Under the pieces are notes generated by a model that ran no database searches, had not been told where the DNA came from, and saw only the letters and a program-made list of their open reading frames with translations. The position numbers and the translations under genes are program-made. Below, in pieces: positions 1 to 12,102 of a stretch of 64,000 bases of DNA. Within the stretch, counting starts at the first letter, position 1; every line of letters begins with the position of its first letter. The DNA comes from Talpa occidentalis (Eukaryota > Chordata > Mammalia > Eulipotyphla > Talpidae), in assembly GCF_014898055.3 (NCBI RefSeq), contig NW_023601212.1, positions 41,466,329 to 41,530,328 of the forward strand, in the 5' to 3' direction.

Positions 1-94
1 GAAGATTGGCTGGTCAGCTGGGGGCTGGGACTGGGAGTTTCTGAGCAAACCCAATCCCTTTTTCTATCCTTGAGCCCCACCCCCTCCAACTCAC

Positions 95-3000
95 ATGGCG
101 TTGGCTGTGTAGCTGGCATCACCACCCTCCACATACTGCACTTGGCTGGAGTATACGTGTGGCACAGGCACCTGCTGGAGCTGTTGCACCTGGTGAGGAA
201 GGAAGTGCAGATAGAGGGTCGGGGCAGGCCACCTCTGCCTCTGAAGGCTGGCAGCTGCCCAACCTTGTCTAGACACCTGGGTCCCCAGCTGAAAGGCTGC
301 ATCTCTGGACTCTGAATACCCAGCTAGTGGTCAGAGGCTCAGAGTGTACAGCCTGGGGGGCTGGGGAGGAGTGCTGGGAATCAGGAGGAGCTGTGTCAGA
401 AGCCATGACTCTGGCAGAGGACAGTAAGGGTGGGCGCCTGAGGTGAAGCAAGAGATGGAGACTCCAGACTGGGTCCTACTGTGGGCGTGAAAGGTGGACC
501 CCTGCGGCAAAACCAAGCGCCAAGGCCCTAGCTAAAATTTGAGCCTGGAATTAGCTAGGGCCTCAGACTTGCAGACTTCATCAGACCCACCCCTGCCTAC
601 CGGGGCGGGGCTTGGAAACAGCACCGGATATTAGGGGTGGAGCCAGGGGCAGGATCCCGGTAGGAGGCACCTAACCTGGAACTGACCAGACCTTAGAAGG
701 GGATCTGGCTCCCCTCCTCCAGCCCCCCACCCCCCAACACGGACCCCTGTCTGTAGAGGTGGAGCCTGGGACCCAGAACTCGCTTTGAGGGGTGGTGTCA
801 GAAGCCGGTCCCTAGAATGGCGAGGCAGGGGTGGGGTCTACAGGGACTGAGGCCGGGGCGGAGCCCGCCCCCGCCCGCCTGTTACCCACCCCCCAGCCGC
901 CCCCAGCCCGTGCGTCCGCCACCTACTTTGAGGGCCGTGGCGGCCGTGCCGAACACTAGCACCTGGGGACTCTCTGGATCCTGACCCTCTGGTCGGGGCT
1001 GGCTCGGGCCGGGAGCCCAGGTAGGGGCTCGAGCACCACTTTCTGCTGCGGCAGGAGCAGGTGCGGGGGCAGCACGCCCACCAGCTCCACCCACTGCTCG
1101 GCGCCCGGCTCGTAATGGGGTGGCGGTGGCTCGTAATGGGGCGGCGGTGGCTCAGGACTGCCTAGCTGCGGAGCCTCGCCGCTGCACGAGGGCGGGAGCG
1201 GCGGCTCCTGGACCAGAGCGCCCGGCCCGGGCCCGGCCCGGGCGTGGGCTGCCGGGGCGGCGGCTCCGGCGGCGGCGTGGGCCGGGGCTCTTGCTGCTCT
1301 GCCTTCCTAGCGGGAAACTGACTGCCTGAGCTCTGGAGGACAAACAGAGACACTGAAGGGTCACTGGGGTGAGGTGGCAGCGGGCGGGGCTCTAGGACCC
1401 CCACCCCTGCTGTCATCCCCAACCCCCGCCGCCCCCAGGGTTGCTGGGCTCCCGACCAGTGGATGCCCGCCCCGTGTCTCAGGGAGGGAAAATCCAGACC
1501 TCTCAGCAAAACCTGGTCCCCGAACAGTGGGTGCCAGTAAGGGGAGTGGTCCAGGACCAGGGCTGCAGCCCATAGCCCCCCAGTGGGAAGCAAGGAGCCA
1601 GGCTGGGGCCCCAGCTGCCTTGCCTTGAGAATCCCTGGAGGTGGCTCCATTCCCTCCCTGTGGTCTGAGGGGCCTGCACCGCTCCCAAACCCAATTTGGC
1701 CCAGAGCTAGTTCGGGAGACACCTACCTCTTGGGCCACATGGACAGGCTGAAGCCCCTGCACTGTGAGCTGCTGCACAGGGCCGGCTTTGGGTGCTTGGG
1801 GAGTAGCCTGGACCACTGTCCTCTGTGGAGGGAAAGGCAAGTCTGGTAACCCGTGGTGGTGACGGCCCACCTGTCCCTGAGCATCTACCCCCAGCCCACA
1901 TGAACCTGTGTAAGCCTCACAGCTTTCATCCCCCAGTCAAGGAAGGGCAGCTTTTCACTGCCACAGGTACCAAGCACCTTCCAAATTCATTACCTACCTC
2001 TGGCAGCCCAGTTACACGTGTGGAACCTGGGCTCAGCAAGGTGAGACTGACAGGAAGTGGTGAAGTTGAAGTTGAACTTGGAACTGAGGGAATCCTCTCT
2101 CCACGCCCCACCCCCCCAACACCAGTTTATCCTACATGGACCTTGCTCACAGGACAGAGGCTGGATGAAAGGATGTGGAGGCTGCTGGGGGTCCAGGACT
2201 TGAACCCAGATCTGGCAGTTCAGAGGGACTTTGGTGCCAGGCATGAGAATATCTGAATCCTTCGGGTTTCTGCTTTCCTCTGAGAAAAGGATCTATAGCT
2301 TTCATCAGTTTTCCATATGGTTGGGAACCACCCTCCCAACTTGAATGGTCCACAACTGAAGAGCAGACAACCCTTGTCTCTTAACCAGTTCTGGCCACAT
2401 GGCTGGTGACTCAGAGTGTTGACTCCTCCAGAAGGCTGGGTGTGGATCTGTAAGCTTCAGCCCCTCACCGAGTCCTTAGAGGTGAGCTAGGACTAGAGGC
2501 TTCCTTCAGGCAAATGGGCCCAAGGAGGCCAAAATTCTTTCTCACAACTGCTTCCAGTGCGTGTTCTGTGTTCCAGGGGCCATATTTCATCCCTACAGGA
2601 GCTCCCCCACACCCCAGGATAGCCAGCATTTTCTAGACTAAGATGGTGGATCTGGAGAGGCTGTACCCCCAACTCCTCAGCTCTCACAGGCCTCCCCCTG
2701 TGCCCCAATGGCTGCAGGGGCAATCTGGTCGGGACCCCTTGACCCCGCTGTTGCCCGCCTTGTTCAGTCACCTCTTGGGTGACGGGCACACTCTGCTGGA
2801 CACCATGGACCTGCAGCTGCTGTGGCACCGTGCCTGTGGGGGGCCCGGCTGTCTTGCTGGAGTTGTTGGTCTGCACTGGTGACCGCTGTAAGAGAAGGAG
2901 ACACAGGGGAAGCAGCATTGCCTAGGGTACCTGAGCCCTAAAAAAACCTTGGGAGGACTGTCCCAGAAATCTATAGGGGAAAGTGGCAGCCATTGGGGGT

Positions 3001-6000
3001 GCCTAGGCCACTGAGGGTGCCTCAACTACCTGTTAACTGAGGACATCCCATGCATCCAAATGAGTAGTCCCTGTCACAGCCCTGGGGAAGTCTGGGGGTT
3101 CAGCTCAGAGGTGCTAGGGGGGAGCCCCATCTTCTCCCAAGGAGGAGGGCCAGGACTCTAGCCTCAGATCAGGGACCACCTGCTGTTTCAAAACCGGAGG
3201 GGCTGTAGCCCCAAGGTGACAAGGGAAGCTGAGGGAATCCCCACTTTCCAGATGGGTGCTGAGGCACAGACCAGAAGGGACATGCCCATGGCCATATAGC
3301 TGTGAGTGATGTCACCAGGCAGCTACAGAGCCTCTGTTGACTCTGGGCTATGCTGGCCTTGGGATGTAATTCTCACAATTACAAATTACAACCCAATTAA
3401 TGATATGCTGCTGGTATCATAAGCTGTTTTACACATAGAAAACTCTAGGTTCATAAGGATCCAAGGGCCTTCCCAGAATCCCGTAAGAATAAAATGGTAA
3501 AGTCAGCAGTCTGACTCCAAGCTCTGATACCAACAACCATGGGCTGCCTGCCTCTGAAACCCTCATTGGCATTCAAGCCATCCCTCTCTATGGTCTGAAG
3601 GGGTGCCTCTACCTGCCTTGTAGAAGGAAGAGGGGTCCATTTTGCTTCCTGGGATGCAGGAACTCAGCTGGAGCTTCAAGGCCCACTCCACTCTGGAGTC
3701 ACTTCCTCCTTTTAGAGTCGGGCTTAGCTCAGAACCCACTGGACCAGGAAATGGTTGACAAAGCCACCCCGCGAGGGGCCAATGAGGATGTCAGTACTAG
3801 CAGTGGAGTGGGCAGGAGGACTTTGGAGGAGTGGTATGGGAAGCAGGGAGCTCTAATACAGTGTCAGGGTACATGGGTGACCTGGGAAGAGGGAGGCTGC
3901 TAGTGCTATTACCTACCTCGGGGGGTGAATGCACCGTCAGGGAGACTTGGCTGCCTTTGCTGCTGGGGGCAGCGCTCTGCACCACCAGCCTCTGTGTGGG
4001 AAGAGCCTGAGCCAGGAGGGAAAGGACCACAATGAACCAAGGATGGTCCAAAAGGTTTCTAACAAGGACATGCGTTCAGGTGACATATTTCTTCATGTCT
4101 CTTAGCACACAGATTCACCCAACAGCTGTGACAGCCCTGTCATTACTCTACTTCACCGTCACTGCCAGATTCAGAATGGCAAAGGCTGGGGTTGAGGGTA
4201 GGGTGTCCGGCAGCCCATAAATGGCAAGGCTGGAGAGAACCTGGTCACACAGGTCACACAGAAGATGCTCTCCCCTTTGAAGTCTGAAAGGACTCTACCC
4301 CTTGCTATGCCAAGCCCTGGCACCCTGTCTACAGCCTTCCAGTAGCCCAGTCTTGTGCTGCCTATGGGCTCCCACAACCTGACTGGCCTTGTGTGCTCTT
4401 TCATGGGGTGCAGAGGCCGGACATACTGCCAATCCTCCTTCCCTCTAGGCTGACTCCTGACACTGTCTCTCTGCTGGAGGCAGCAGGTAGTGCCTCTGTC
4501 CTTGACAAGGCAAAGGCAGAATCAAGCAGGTCACAGGGGTGGGTTCCGAGCCTTGAAGAAGGCTGCCAGGGGTGGGTGTGGTGGCTTACCTGCTGGGGCA
4601 CAGGGATGTTGGTGAGCTGAAGAGGTGACACATGGCCTGGCTTGGCCTGCACACTTGTCTGGACCAGCAGTCGCTGCGGGGGCAGAGTAAGCGCCTGAGC
4701 CACGCCGGCTTCCCCAGAGAGGCCCTGGGTAAGTGGAGGGGCAGCTGGGGTGAACATCTTAGTAAGAATAGGTGAACAGATGGTTCTGGTGGCAGGGTGG
4801 GAGCGGAAGCCAGGTACCTGTGGCCACCACTGCCCCCCATCACGTGCTCTCCCCACCCACCCCTGGAGGAAGGATACATCCTACCTGTTGGGCGCCCTGT
4901 ACTTGTTGAACCACCTGAGTGGGGACTCCGGTCTGGCTGGCCGTGGAGCCTGGACTGGCCTCCGACACGGTCTCACTGGCCCGCATGGTGCCTTCTGTGA
5001 GGAGGGGTCATGGGATCAGCTCTGCCTGCTGCCCGGTTCCCACCCTGAGCCTGAGTCTGGAGGGGATGATGCAGCCCAAAGCTGACCCCTAACAGGGCCA
5101 AACCCTCCTCTAAGAGTCCTGTCTGCCCTGGTCAACCCTAACTTTGCCCACTGGGGTGGGTAAGGGCCAGGAGGACCCAGATCTTTATCATTCAGAATCA
5201 TCCCCACTCTTCCCTTCCCCTCCCAAAGCCAGAGCAGAAGGAGTGACCAAGGAGCTGTGATATAGCAGAGGCCCAGAGGGCTGAACCCTTCTTCCTAACA
5301 GATAGGACTTGACAACTGACAGTTATTGACCCCCGCCATTACCCTGGAAGGACCAAGGAGCTGGGGCCCCTTCCCTGAGATGAACCCTTACTTCCCAGGG
5401 ATGGAGGCTACCAGAGGAGTGGCATTGCTGGTGTGTGGCCAAGTGCCCCCTCCCTCTCCATTGTCTTATCCTCTCTGTCCTCAGCTCAATGGAGACAGCA
5501 GGGGGCTTGGAGTTGGGAAGGTGGGTACTCACGCTGACAGGCAGACGAGAAGCAGCAGTCATAGAACATGATGCCCACCTGCTTCTACCCTGCCCCAGCC
5601 CCAAGTCCATCCAATGTCTGGCACAGCTCACTCCTGGCCCACTCTTTGGGAACATTAGGGCGTGCAGGCAGCTTTGTACCTGCAACCTTGGGGAGCTAAT
5701 CCCACACTGTGGATGCACAGCTCCCATCTGCCCTCTTGGAATAAACACCCCCCTCCCGGCAGGCCCAGCCCAAGCGGGGCCTTCATAGGGGCTGAGGCTG
5801 TACTGCAGGGTCAGGAGGGAGGCTGGTACCAGAGATGCTATCAGTTGGTTGGGCGAAGGTCGAGTTTCCTGCACATCTTCCTGAGTGATTAACAGGCAAG
5901 CTGGGGTGGGGGTGAGGGGCAAGGAGGGTGAGTATGGGTGAGTATCCCTTAGAGGCACCGGCTGTGAGACCCTCACCCTGATCCTCTTCCCCCCCAAACC

Positions 6001-6502
6001 CCCCAGCAGTTCCAAGGGTGGGGCTGGGTGTACACATGCCTGCCTTTCCTCCAAGGTGCTGCCAGAAGGAGCCAAGGTCTCAGCTCCATCTCCTGGGGAC
6101 CCCTAGCAGGATCAGGAGGCGGTGAACAAGGAGTGACAGGAGTCACTGAGTGCTTCTGGTGTCCCAGTGCTGCGCTAGGTCTTCCTGGGCAGCCAGAAAT
6201 GGGAAGAATTTTTATTGCCCCCATTTTCAGATAAGGCAACAGAGACAGGGAAAAATTAAGTGACTTAGCCAAGGTCACGTAGCTGAGAACCAGCAGGCCA
6301 GGATAGAGGCCCATGTCTATACCTATGTGCACCTCCTAATATGCATGGAACCCAGTATCAGGTCATCCGAGGACTCAGTTTCCAAAGGAGGGAGATGAGC
6401 TTTGGCTGTGTAGGGACAAGGAAGCGTCTGGGCCAGGCAGAATGGCTATCACAGATGCAAGGAGACTTCAGGGACCAAGTCTAGAGCAGAGACAGGTGGG
6501 GG

Positions 6503-6540
<38 letters not shown>

Positions 6541-9500
6541 GATGTAGGAGGAGGTATCAGGGAGCCTCCCATTGGCCCCACAGCCTGGCCATCTGTGCGG
6601 CAGACACTGGGATAAAATGAAGCCTGCTTGACCAGATACCTCTGAGGCACTGATTTTCCTATGTTTTGCTGGAATCTTCCCTCTAATCCACTTAGTCTCC
6701 CCTGAGTAATGAGGGAGGAGGCCCTTGCGAGTCAGCCCCCCTGGGACAAACCTGTAAAAGGCCAGAGTCATGTGAAGGGCTCCCCGCATCTGGGTGTTTG
6801 CAAGGAACAGGAAGCCAGGTCTAGCCTGAGGGAAGCCAATGGTAGGTTCTGCTTGGCTCAGGGTAGGCAGCAAGTATGGGGCCAGCCCCAGCTAATTTCT
6901 AGTCCTGGAGATTCTGATGAAAACACCAAGGCTGATCCTTGAGGGTGACCCTCAGCAGCTGGAGGCCTGGGGTCCTGCCTGGAACAGAAAAGCCCCAGAA
7001 GCAGTCTTGCCCATCTCCTGTCTCTGGGGTGTCACTCAAGACTGGGACCCCCATGCTTACCAGGCCAGATGGGCTCTGCCACGAAGATAAACAGGTGAGG
7101 TTCAAAGTCTACTCTTCAGACCAGGGGCTTCTCATGTGTGCATCCCTGTCTGCTGTAGCCAAGGCAGGGCCAGGCCACTGTATCTTTCTTTCCCTAGCTG
7201 TGTCTGTATATGTGAGTCTGTCAGCGCCTGCATCTGTCTGCCTGTCATACCCCTTCTGGGCATGAGCCAGGGAGGGCCCCACTGTCTCAAGTCTCTTACA
7301 GGAAGTGGCAGCTGATTTCCTGTCCCTCAATCTGATGAGCGTCTCTTCCTCCCCAGCCCCCGCACTTCCCCATCAAGACCTACTTATGCCTCCAATGCCA
7401 CTAAAGCTTGATGGAGAAGACTGCGGGAGGCTGAGATGACTGGGTGCCCAGCTGGGGCCCTCTTCCTTCACCACTGGGTTGGCCCATTCTCTCTTTTCAT
7501 TGATTTCAGTCAGGGTTCCTGGGAGAACCTCTAAGTTCCTAATGCCCTCACGGTCCTGTGACCCTTGTCCACTCCAACCTTAGTTTACCCACCTGTGCTT
7601 GGGGATTCTGACAAACACCACCCATGTCCTTCTCCCAGGCACAAGGTTCTTAGATGCCCAAGAACTCCAAGGAGAGAGAAGCAGGAAAGAGAGGGTGGAT
7701 GTGGCCCCTCATCTGTCAGCCTGATCCCCTACAGGCAGGTTGGCTTTCACCTACCTGGGGGGATGCCAGGCTCCATAGCACCTCTGCCTCAAATTTCAAG
7801 TGGCCTCTGAATAGGGATTTATGGATCTAGAGGATTGTTTCTGAGTAGGGAAACTTGAGCTGCTGTTCCATCATCTTCAAAGTCACCTTAAGGCAGAGCT
7901 GGCAGGGACTGGGCTGCATGAACTGCTTTCTGGTGCTGCTCCTGGCAGGATTCCAGCCTGAACTCAGGATCTGGGTCCAGGGCCCCTCCCTATGACTCCC
8001 TGGCTCCCTGGTCAGCTCAGATTGCTTCTGGCACTAGAAGGGCTCCAAGCACCTTGCTGTAGCCTTCACTGATATCAGTTACCCCTCCCCACCCCATGGG
8101 ACCAGCTCATGTGGCCCAAAGGCTGCCCTGAAAAGAAAATGGACACTAACCTGGGAGAGAAACATGGAGGAACCTTGGGAAACCTTCCTTTTCTTCCTCA
8201 GAATAAATTAAGGGAGCATCACCCATTTAACCTTCTGGTGACAGACTCACTCCTGCCAGAGCCAGGAGCAGCAAGGAAATGCAATTCCCCAGAACTACTG
8301 TGACAGATGATTAAGCCACAGTCCTACCAAGGAATGAAACCCAAGTCACACCAACAGCCCCGGACAAAGGAGAGGTCACCTGTGTAGGTGCCACAACTAG
8401 ATAAGAGTCCAGCTGGGTCTGTATGACTCAAAGACCACATGTGCCTTGATCTCTAACCACTGGGGCCTCCTTGGGGAAGCACCAAGGAGTTGGAAAAGCC
8501 AAGGGAAGAGAGGAGGAGGGCTGGGACTTAGGGTTCTTTTGCAACCTGGCCCTGTACCCACTCCAGATCCTCCCCCTCTGGGGACTGTGACCAGCTGGAC
8601 CAGGACCAATCTCAGATGGCTGAGGGTATGAGCAAAGCTCTCTAGTGGCAACAGGCGCCTCTTATCCACTCTCAGCTTTCCAGGAGCTTTTCAGGTCAGC
8701 ATTCACACAAGACTTCACCAATCATTCCACAAAGACTGACTGGACAGAGCCTTGGCCTCATGGATAATGGGCATGGCATCATCACTATCAGGTGGTGTGA
8801 CAGGTTATGAAAAATAAAGTAAGGAGACAGGGAGTCAGCAGTACAGGAGTGGGCATCAACAAGGTGGCATCTGAGCAGAGACATCACGATTGATAAGACC
8901 ATTGGAAGGTCAAGAGTCCTGTAGGTGTGGGAAGGCCAGGAGACTGGACTGAATCTGGTGGATGTGTGGAATAGCAGGAAGGCCAGTACAACAGTAGCAG
9001 TGTGCAGAGGACCAGGCCGGGCTGGGAAGTCAATAGGCCTGAGCAGGAGAGTGGGCATATGTGAGCAGGGGAGATGGCAAGTGCGGGGCTTTTAAAGTTC
9101 TTCCCTGTGGGAGGGATCCCAAGGGGCCAGCTCTCCTGGAGCCCAGAAAGCCCAGACTATGGTTTCTCAGACACAGCCCCCAAGGCTGTGACAGGACCTC
9201 ATCTGCGGTTGTCCACAGGGTCTCCCGGCTGTGGTTGCAGAGGTGGGCTATGAAGGATGACAGTGGCAGTTGGGCCAGGGTGGAGGCTGGCAGGTGGGAA
9301 AGGTTCTGGCTAGATTTAGTAGGAGGAGCCAAGAGGCCATGTTTGCTACTGGGTGGGTAGGACAGGCATCTAAGCTAACCCAGGTATTGAGGTGATATTT
9401 ACTAGAATAGGGAAATCTCAAAGGATGGCAGATTTGAGGAGGGGGAAAACCCAGCCTTCTATTCGGCCACGTTGGCATGAGAGGCCGGTTTAACTGTGAA

Positions 9501-12102
9501 TGTGTCACAGGTGGGTGGGGTTCAGAGTCAGGACCCTGGGTATAGATCTCAATGTGGGCACTGTCACATAGAGGTGGCATCAAAAGTCAAGACAGGGCCT
9601 CCCCGGTGGCACAGCAGGTTGAGTACAGTGCTGTGAAGGTGTCTGCAGCCTCTACAGCGTGGGTTCAATTCCCAGCTGGCCAGAGAGAGACATACATGGT
9701 ACGGCAGACCTCTCCTGCCTTGCGCCCTGCTCCCCTCAGCAGTGTCTTCGGTCCCTCTGCCTGTTCTGCTCCCCACTCTGTCTCTGGTGAATCCTCTCAC
9801 CCTCCCCCACCTCTGGCCTGTACCCCAGTTCTTGTATAAATAAACATAAATCTTAAAAAAAAATTAAAAAAAAAAAAACCACACCAAAACCAAACAAACA
9901 AAAAAAAGTCGAGACACTGGGAGATGAAGGGAGAGTAGGGCAGAGAGGTGGGGCAGAGAGGTGGCCCCAAGTCTGATGAGTCATTGCTAACAAAGCTGGG
10001 AGAAGAGGAAAAAGCAGTGAAGGGGAATAAGGGCAGCAGGGAGGTGGGCTGAGACCAGAGCAGAAACATGTGCCAGAGGAAAGAACAGCTTATCAGACAC
10101 TGCCAAAGGCCACAGAAGAATTGCCATTGTCAGTGTATTGACAATATGGGGGCTGTACAGGATCCCAATGGAGGCATAAAGTAAGGAAGGGAGGGTGAAG
10201 CTTTTGAAGAATTTTGACTTAAACCAAAGTGAAGACTGAGGTGGCAGGTAAAGGGGTTGCAGAGCCTGGGATCCTGTTTCATTCTTGTGGGCCTTTGGGA
10301 AAGATTGTCAGGAGAGTGCTGAGGGCTGATGGCAGGATTAAGTCCTAAACAGGGTGGTCCATGATAGGTAGGGCTAATGCAATCTGCCAACTGGGAGAAG
10401 GCAGAGCTGGTGGATGCAGACAGATTCCAAGGCCTGGGAAGCTAGTTGCAGGGAAGACAGGTCTTTTTTGTCATTGGGGCCTAGCCCCTAGTGAGGTCAG
10501 TAACAAGGTCGGGGTCAGCAGCACAGAGTGAGACAGGTGGAGGTGAGGGAGAGTGGGGGATACATCCAAGAGGAAACAGTAGATCACTATGCAGTGCTGA
10601 AAACCCACAGATTTGTGGCCTAGAGACACTGGCCACAAACTGACCTGGCCTTGACTCTGTGCTTAGCAAGGCTCTCACTCGACATCCCTCCATGACATCG
10701 TTCCATGCCAGTCCATGTGGTAGTCACTGACAGGAACCTCCAGGACATTGCCCAGGGCCCCAGTGGCACCTGCCTGGTCCCATGGAGCCACATCAATTGC
10801 TACATATTCAACTTGATTCTCCTATCGTCCTAAAACTTGATCCTGACCTGCCCTTTCCACAGCCTCTGAAGATGGGGGATGTTCTCAGGATCCCTGCCAC
10901 CAACTTTTCCACTCTAGAAGGTCTGGGCCTAGTCTCAACACAGGGTTTTACGACAGCCACCCCCCTTCCCTCCGTAGAGCACACTGCAAATGCCACAATG
11001 CCCAGTCCTGGTCTGAATCCCATCTTTTCCCCCAGGGAAGTGACTGCCAGGCCTAACCTTCCCCTCTGGTTCCCTCTGCTCAATCCATCCAGATCCTGGG
11101 AAGAAGTAGAGCATGGGGAAGTTGTTCCAGGTGGAAACCCTGGGCTCCAAGACCCCAGCTTTCTGGCTATTTTCTCCATGGGCTCAAGGAGAAGTCAGAG
11201 GGATAAATAGAGGCCACATGCTTTTGAATTTGCCCAGCTGGTAATCCCCCTGAGTTTCTGGGTCCTGCCAGATAAGAAAAGGCCCCTCCTGAAAGGAGGT
11301 AATTCCTCTGGTCCCCCAGCCAACCTCATCTCCTAAGAGCACAAAACCATCATGATGCCTTTATGTGGAAACTGAGGCAGAGTAGCTGAGGGATGGTGAG
11401 TCTCAAGGCCAGACCTACAGTGCAGTGGCCATGGGTTCACCCTCTGTTTCCAGCAGATGTCTGCCAATTTAAATCCACTTCCCAGTCCTTTCTTCAAGTG
11501 ACAGCTTGCTTGGGGACACAGACAGAAACAGCTGTAAGAGCTGCTGTGGTGTGAAGGAGTTGGGGGCATGGAGGCCTCCCTGCTTGACCTTATTGTTCCT
11601 TTCCCAGAATGCCCCCAAATCCCACCCAGGAACCCCAGCAAATTTGAACCTGCCATGCATGCTGATGACAGGCACAGAAAGTGATGGAGGGCATCACTGA
11701 GGCCCCACGTCCAGGATGCTGGGCTGTGCAAACTCCTCCTGGAGTTGTTCGCAGAGCACCCTGGCTCTGGACACATAGCCACTTACCGGAGACGGTGACC
11801 ACAATGTACTGCTGGGACACTGGGGTTGGGGTGGGCGCACCGGCTGGCTGTGATGGCGTTGGGGCGGCTGGGAGCTCCGTCACATACTGCTTCTGGCCAC
11901 CCGGTGGCTGTGCCTGGGGCTGGGGACTCTGGAGCTCCGTGACATACTGGGGCTGGGGGGTGGTAGCGGTGGGTGGCTGGGGAGGCTGGGGCGCCGCTGG
12001 TGGTGGTGGTGTCAGCTGGGGCTGGGCCTGTTGTGGGGCCTGTGGCGGCTGGGATGGTTGTGGAGCTGCCTGTAGCTCAGTAACATACGCCTGTGTTGCC
12101 AT
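95..12102 (-). CDS. RFX1: RFX1, regulatory factor X1, N-terminal part (gene runs off the left edge)
   Basis: RFX1 is a nuclear winged-helix transcription factor that binds X-box DNA; this window holds only the glutamine/proline-rich activation region. Coding exons read on the minus strand, each with AG/GT borders: 12102-11787 (exon opens at 12147 after a long pyrimidine tract), 4994-4885, 4673-4590, 4006-3917, 2885-2772, 1822-1727 and 189-95. Together they encode 301 residues plus two bases; the last exon ends in phase 2 at a GTGAGT donor. The start ATG at 12102 sits in a good context (GGCATGG) and opens MATQAYVTELQAAPQ. Three YVTEL repeats lie in the first coding exon, and the last exon reads VPHVYSSQVQYVEGGDAS, a stretch I recognise from RFX1-3. 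The DNA-binding, B, C and dimerisation domains lie beyond the left edge. All splice phases agree, so the model is sound. Confidence 0.95.
190..1726. other. RFX1 intron between the last two coding exons seen
   Basis: Unique sequence except for a GC-rich block at about 850-1335. That block contains a candidate cryptic exon on the minus strand (acceptor ...TCCTCCAG|AG at 1332, donor CAAA|GTAGGT at 927); see the separate entry and finding. Confidence 0.6.
927..1332 (-). other. GC-rich candidate cryptic exon in an RFX1 intron
   Basis: The 406-bp block is bordered on the minus strand by a pyrimidine-rich acceptor and a GTAGGT donor. Inside it, protein-like text continues across three frames: FPARKAEQQEPRPTPPPEPP, then EQWVELVGVLPPHLLLPQQK, then PQVLVFGTAATALK at the donor. 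This is what a proline-rich coding exon broken by two small frameshifts would look like. A perfect 21-bp duplication (HYEPPPP on the minus strand) lies near 1112-1153. I do not recognise the protein. Inclusion would shift the RFX1 frame (406 is not a multiple of three). It may equally be a GC-rich island read by chance. Confidence 0.3.
1823..3916. other. RFX1 introns flanking the 2772-2885 exon
   Basis: Non-coding apart from the exon at 2772-2885. An old MIR-like fragment is visible near 3235-3360 (TGAGGCACAGACCAGAAGG style). Nothing else is recognisable. Confidence 0.5.
4007..4589. other. RFX1 intron
   Basis: Intron between the 4006-3917 and 4673-4590 exons. I see no recognisable element in it. 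Confidence 0.5.
6110..6330 (-). repeat. MIR-type SINE fragment
   Basis: The stretch contains the familiar MIR core pattern (AAGTGACTTAGCCAAGGTCAC preceded by a degenerate TGAGGAAAC-like block). Boundaries are approximate. Confidence 0.6.
6507..6538 (+). repeat. (GT)n microsatellite
   Basis: About 16 uninterrupted GT units in the large RFX1 intron. Confidence 0.95.
9595..9903 (+). mobile_element. tRNA-derived SINE, full length
   Basis: Starts GGGCCTCCCCGGTGGCACAG and ends in an A-rich tail. A near-identical target duplication flanks it: AAAAGTCAAGACA (9582-9594) and AAAAGTCGAGACA (9904-9916). Confidence 0.9.

Larger units (their letters stand above)
4995..11786. other. Large RFX1 intron after the first coding exon
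   Basis: 6.8 kb of non-coding sequence. It holds a MIR fragment at about 6110-6330, a GT dinucleotide run at 6507-6538 and one full-length tRNA-derived SINE at 9595-9903. The rest looks like ordinary unique intron; no further exon with matching phase was found. Confidence 0.7.

Noticed and set aside
1162..1722. 186-codon minus-strand frame as an RFX1 exon
   Set aside because: Most of it is intron between well-supported exons; only the 927-1332 part has splice-like borders and it changes frame.
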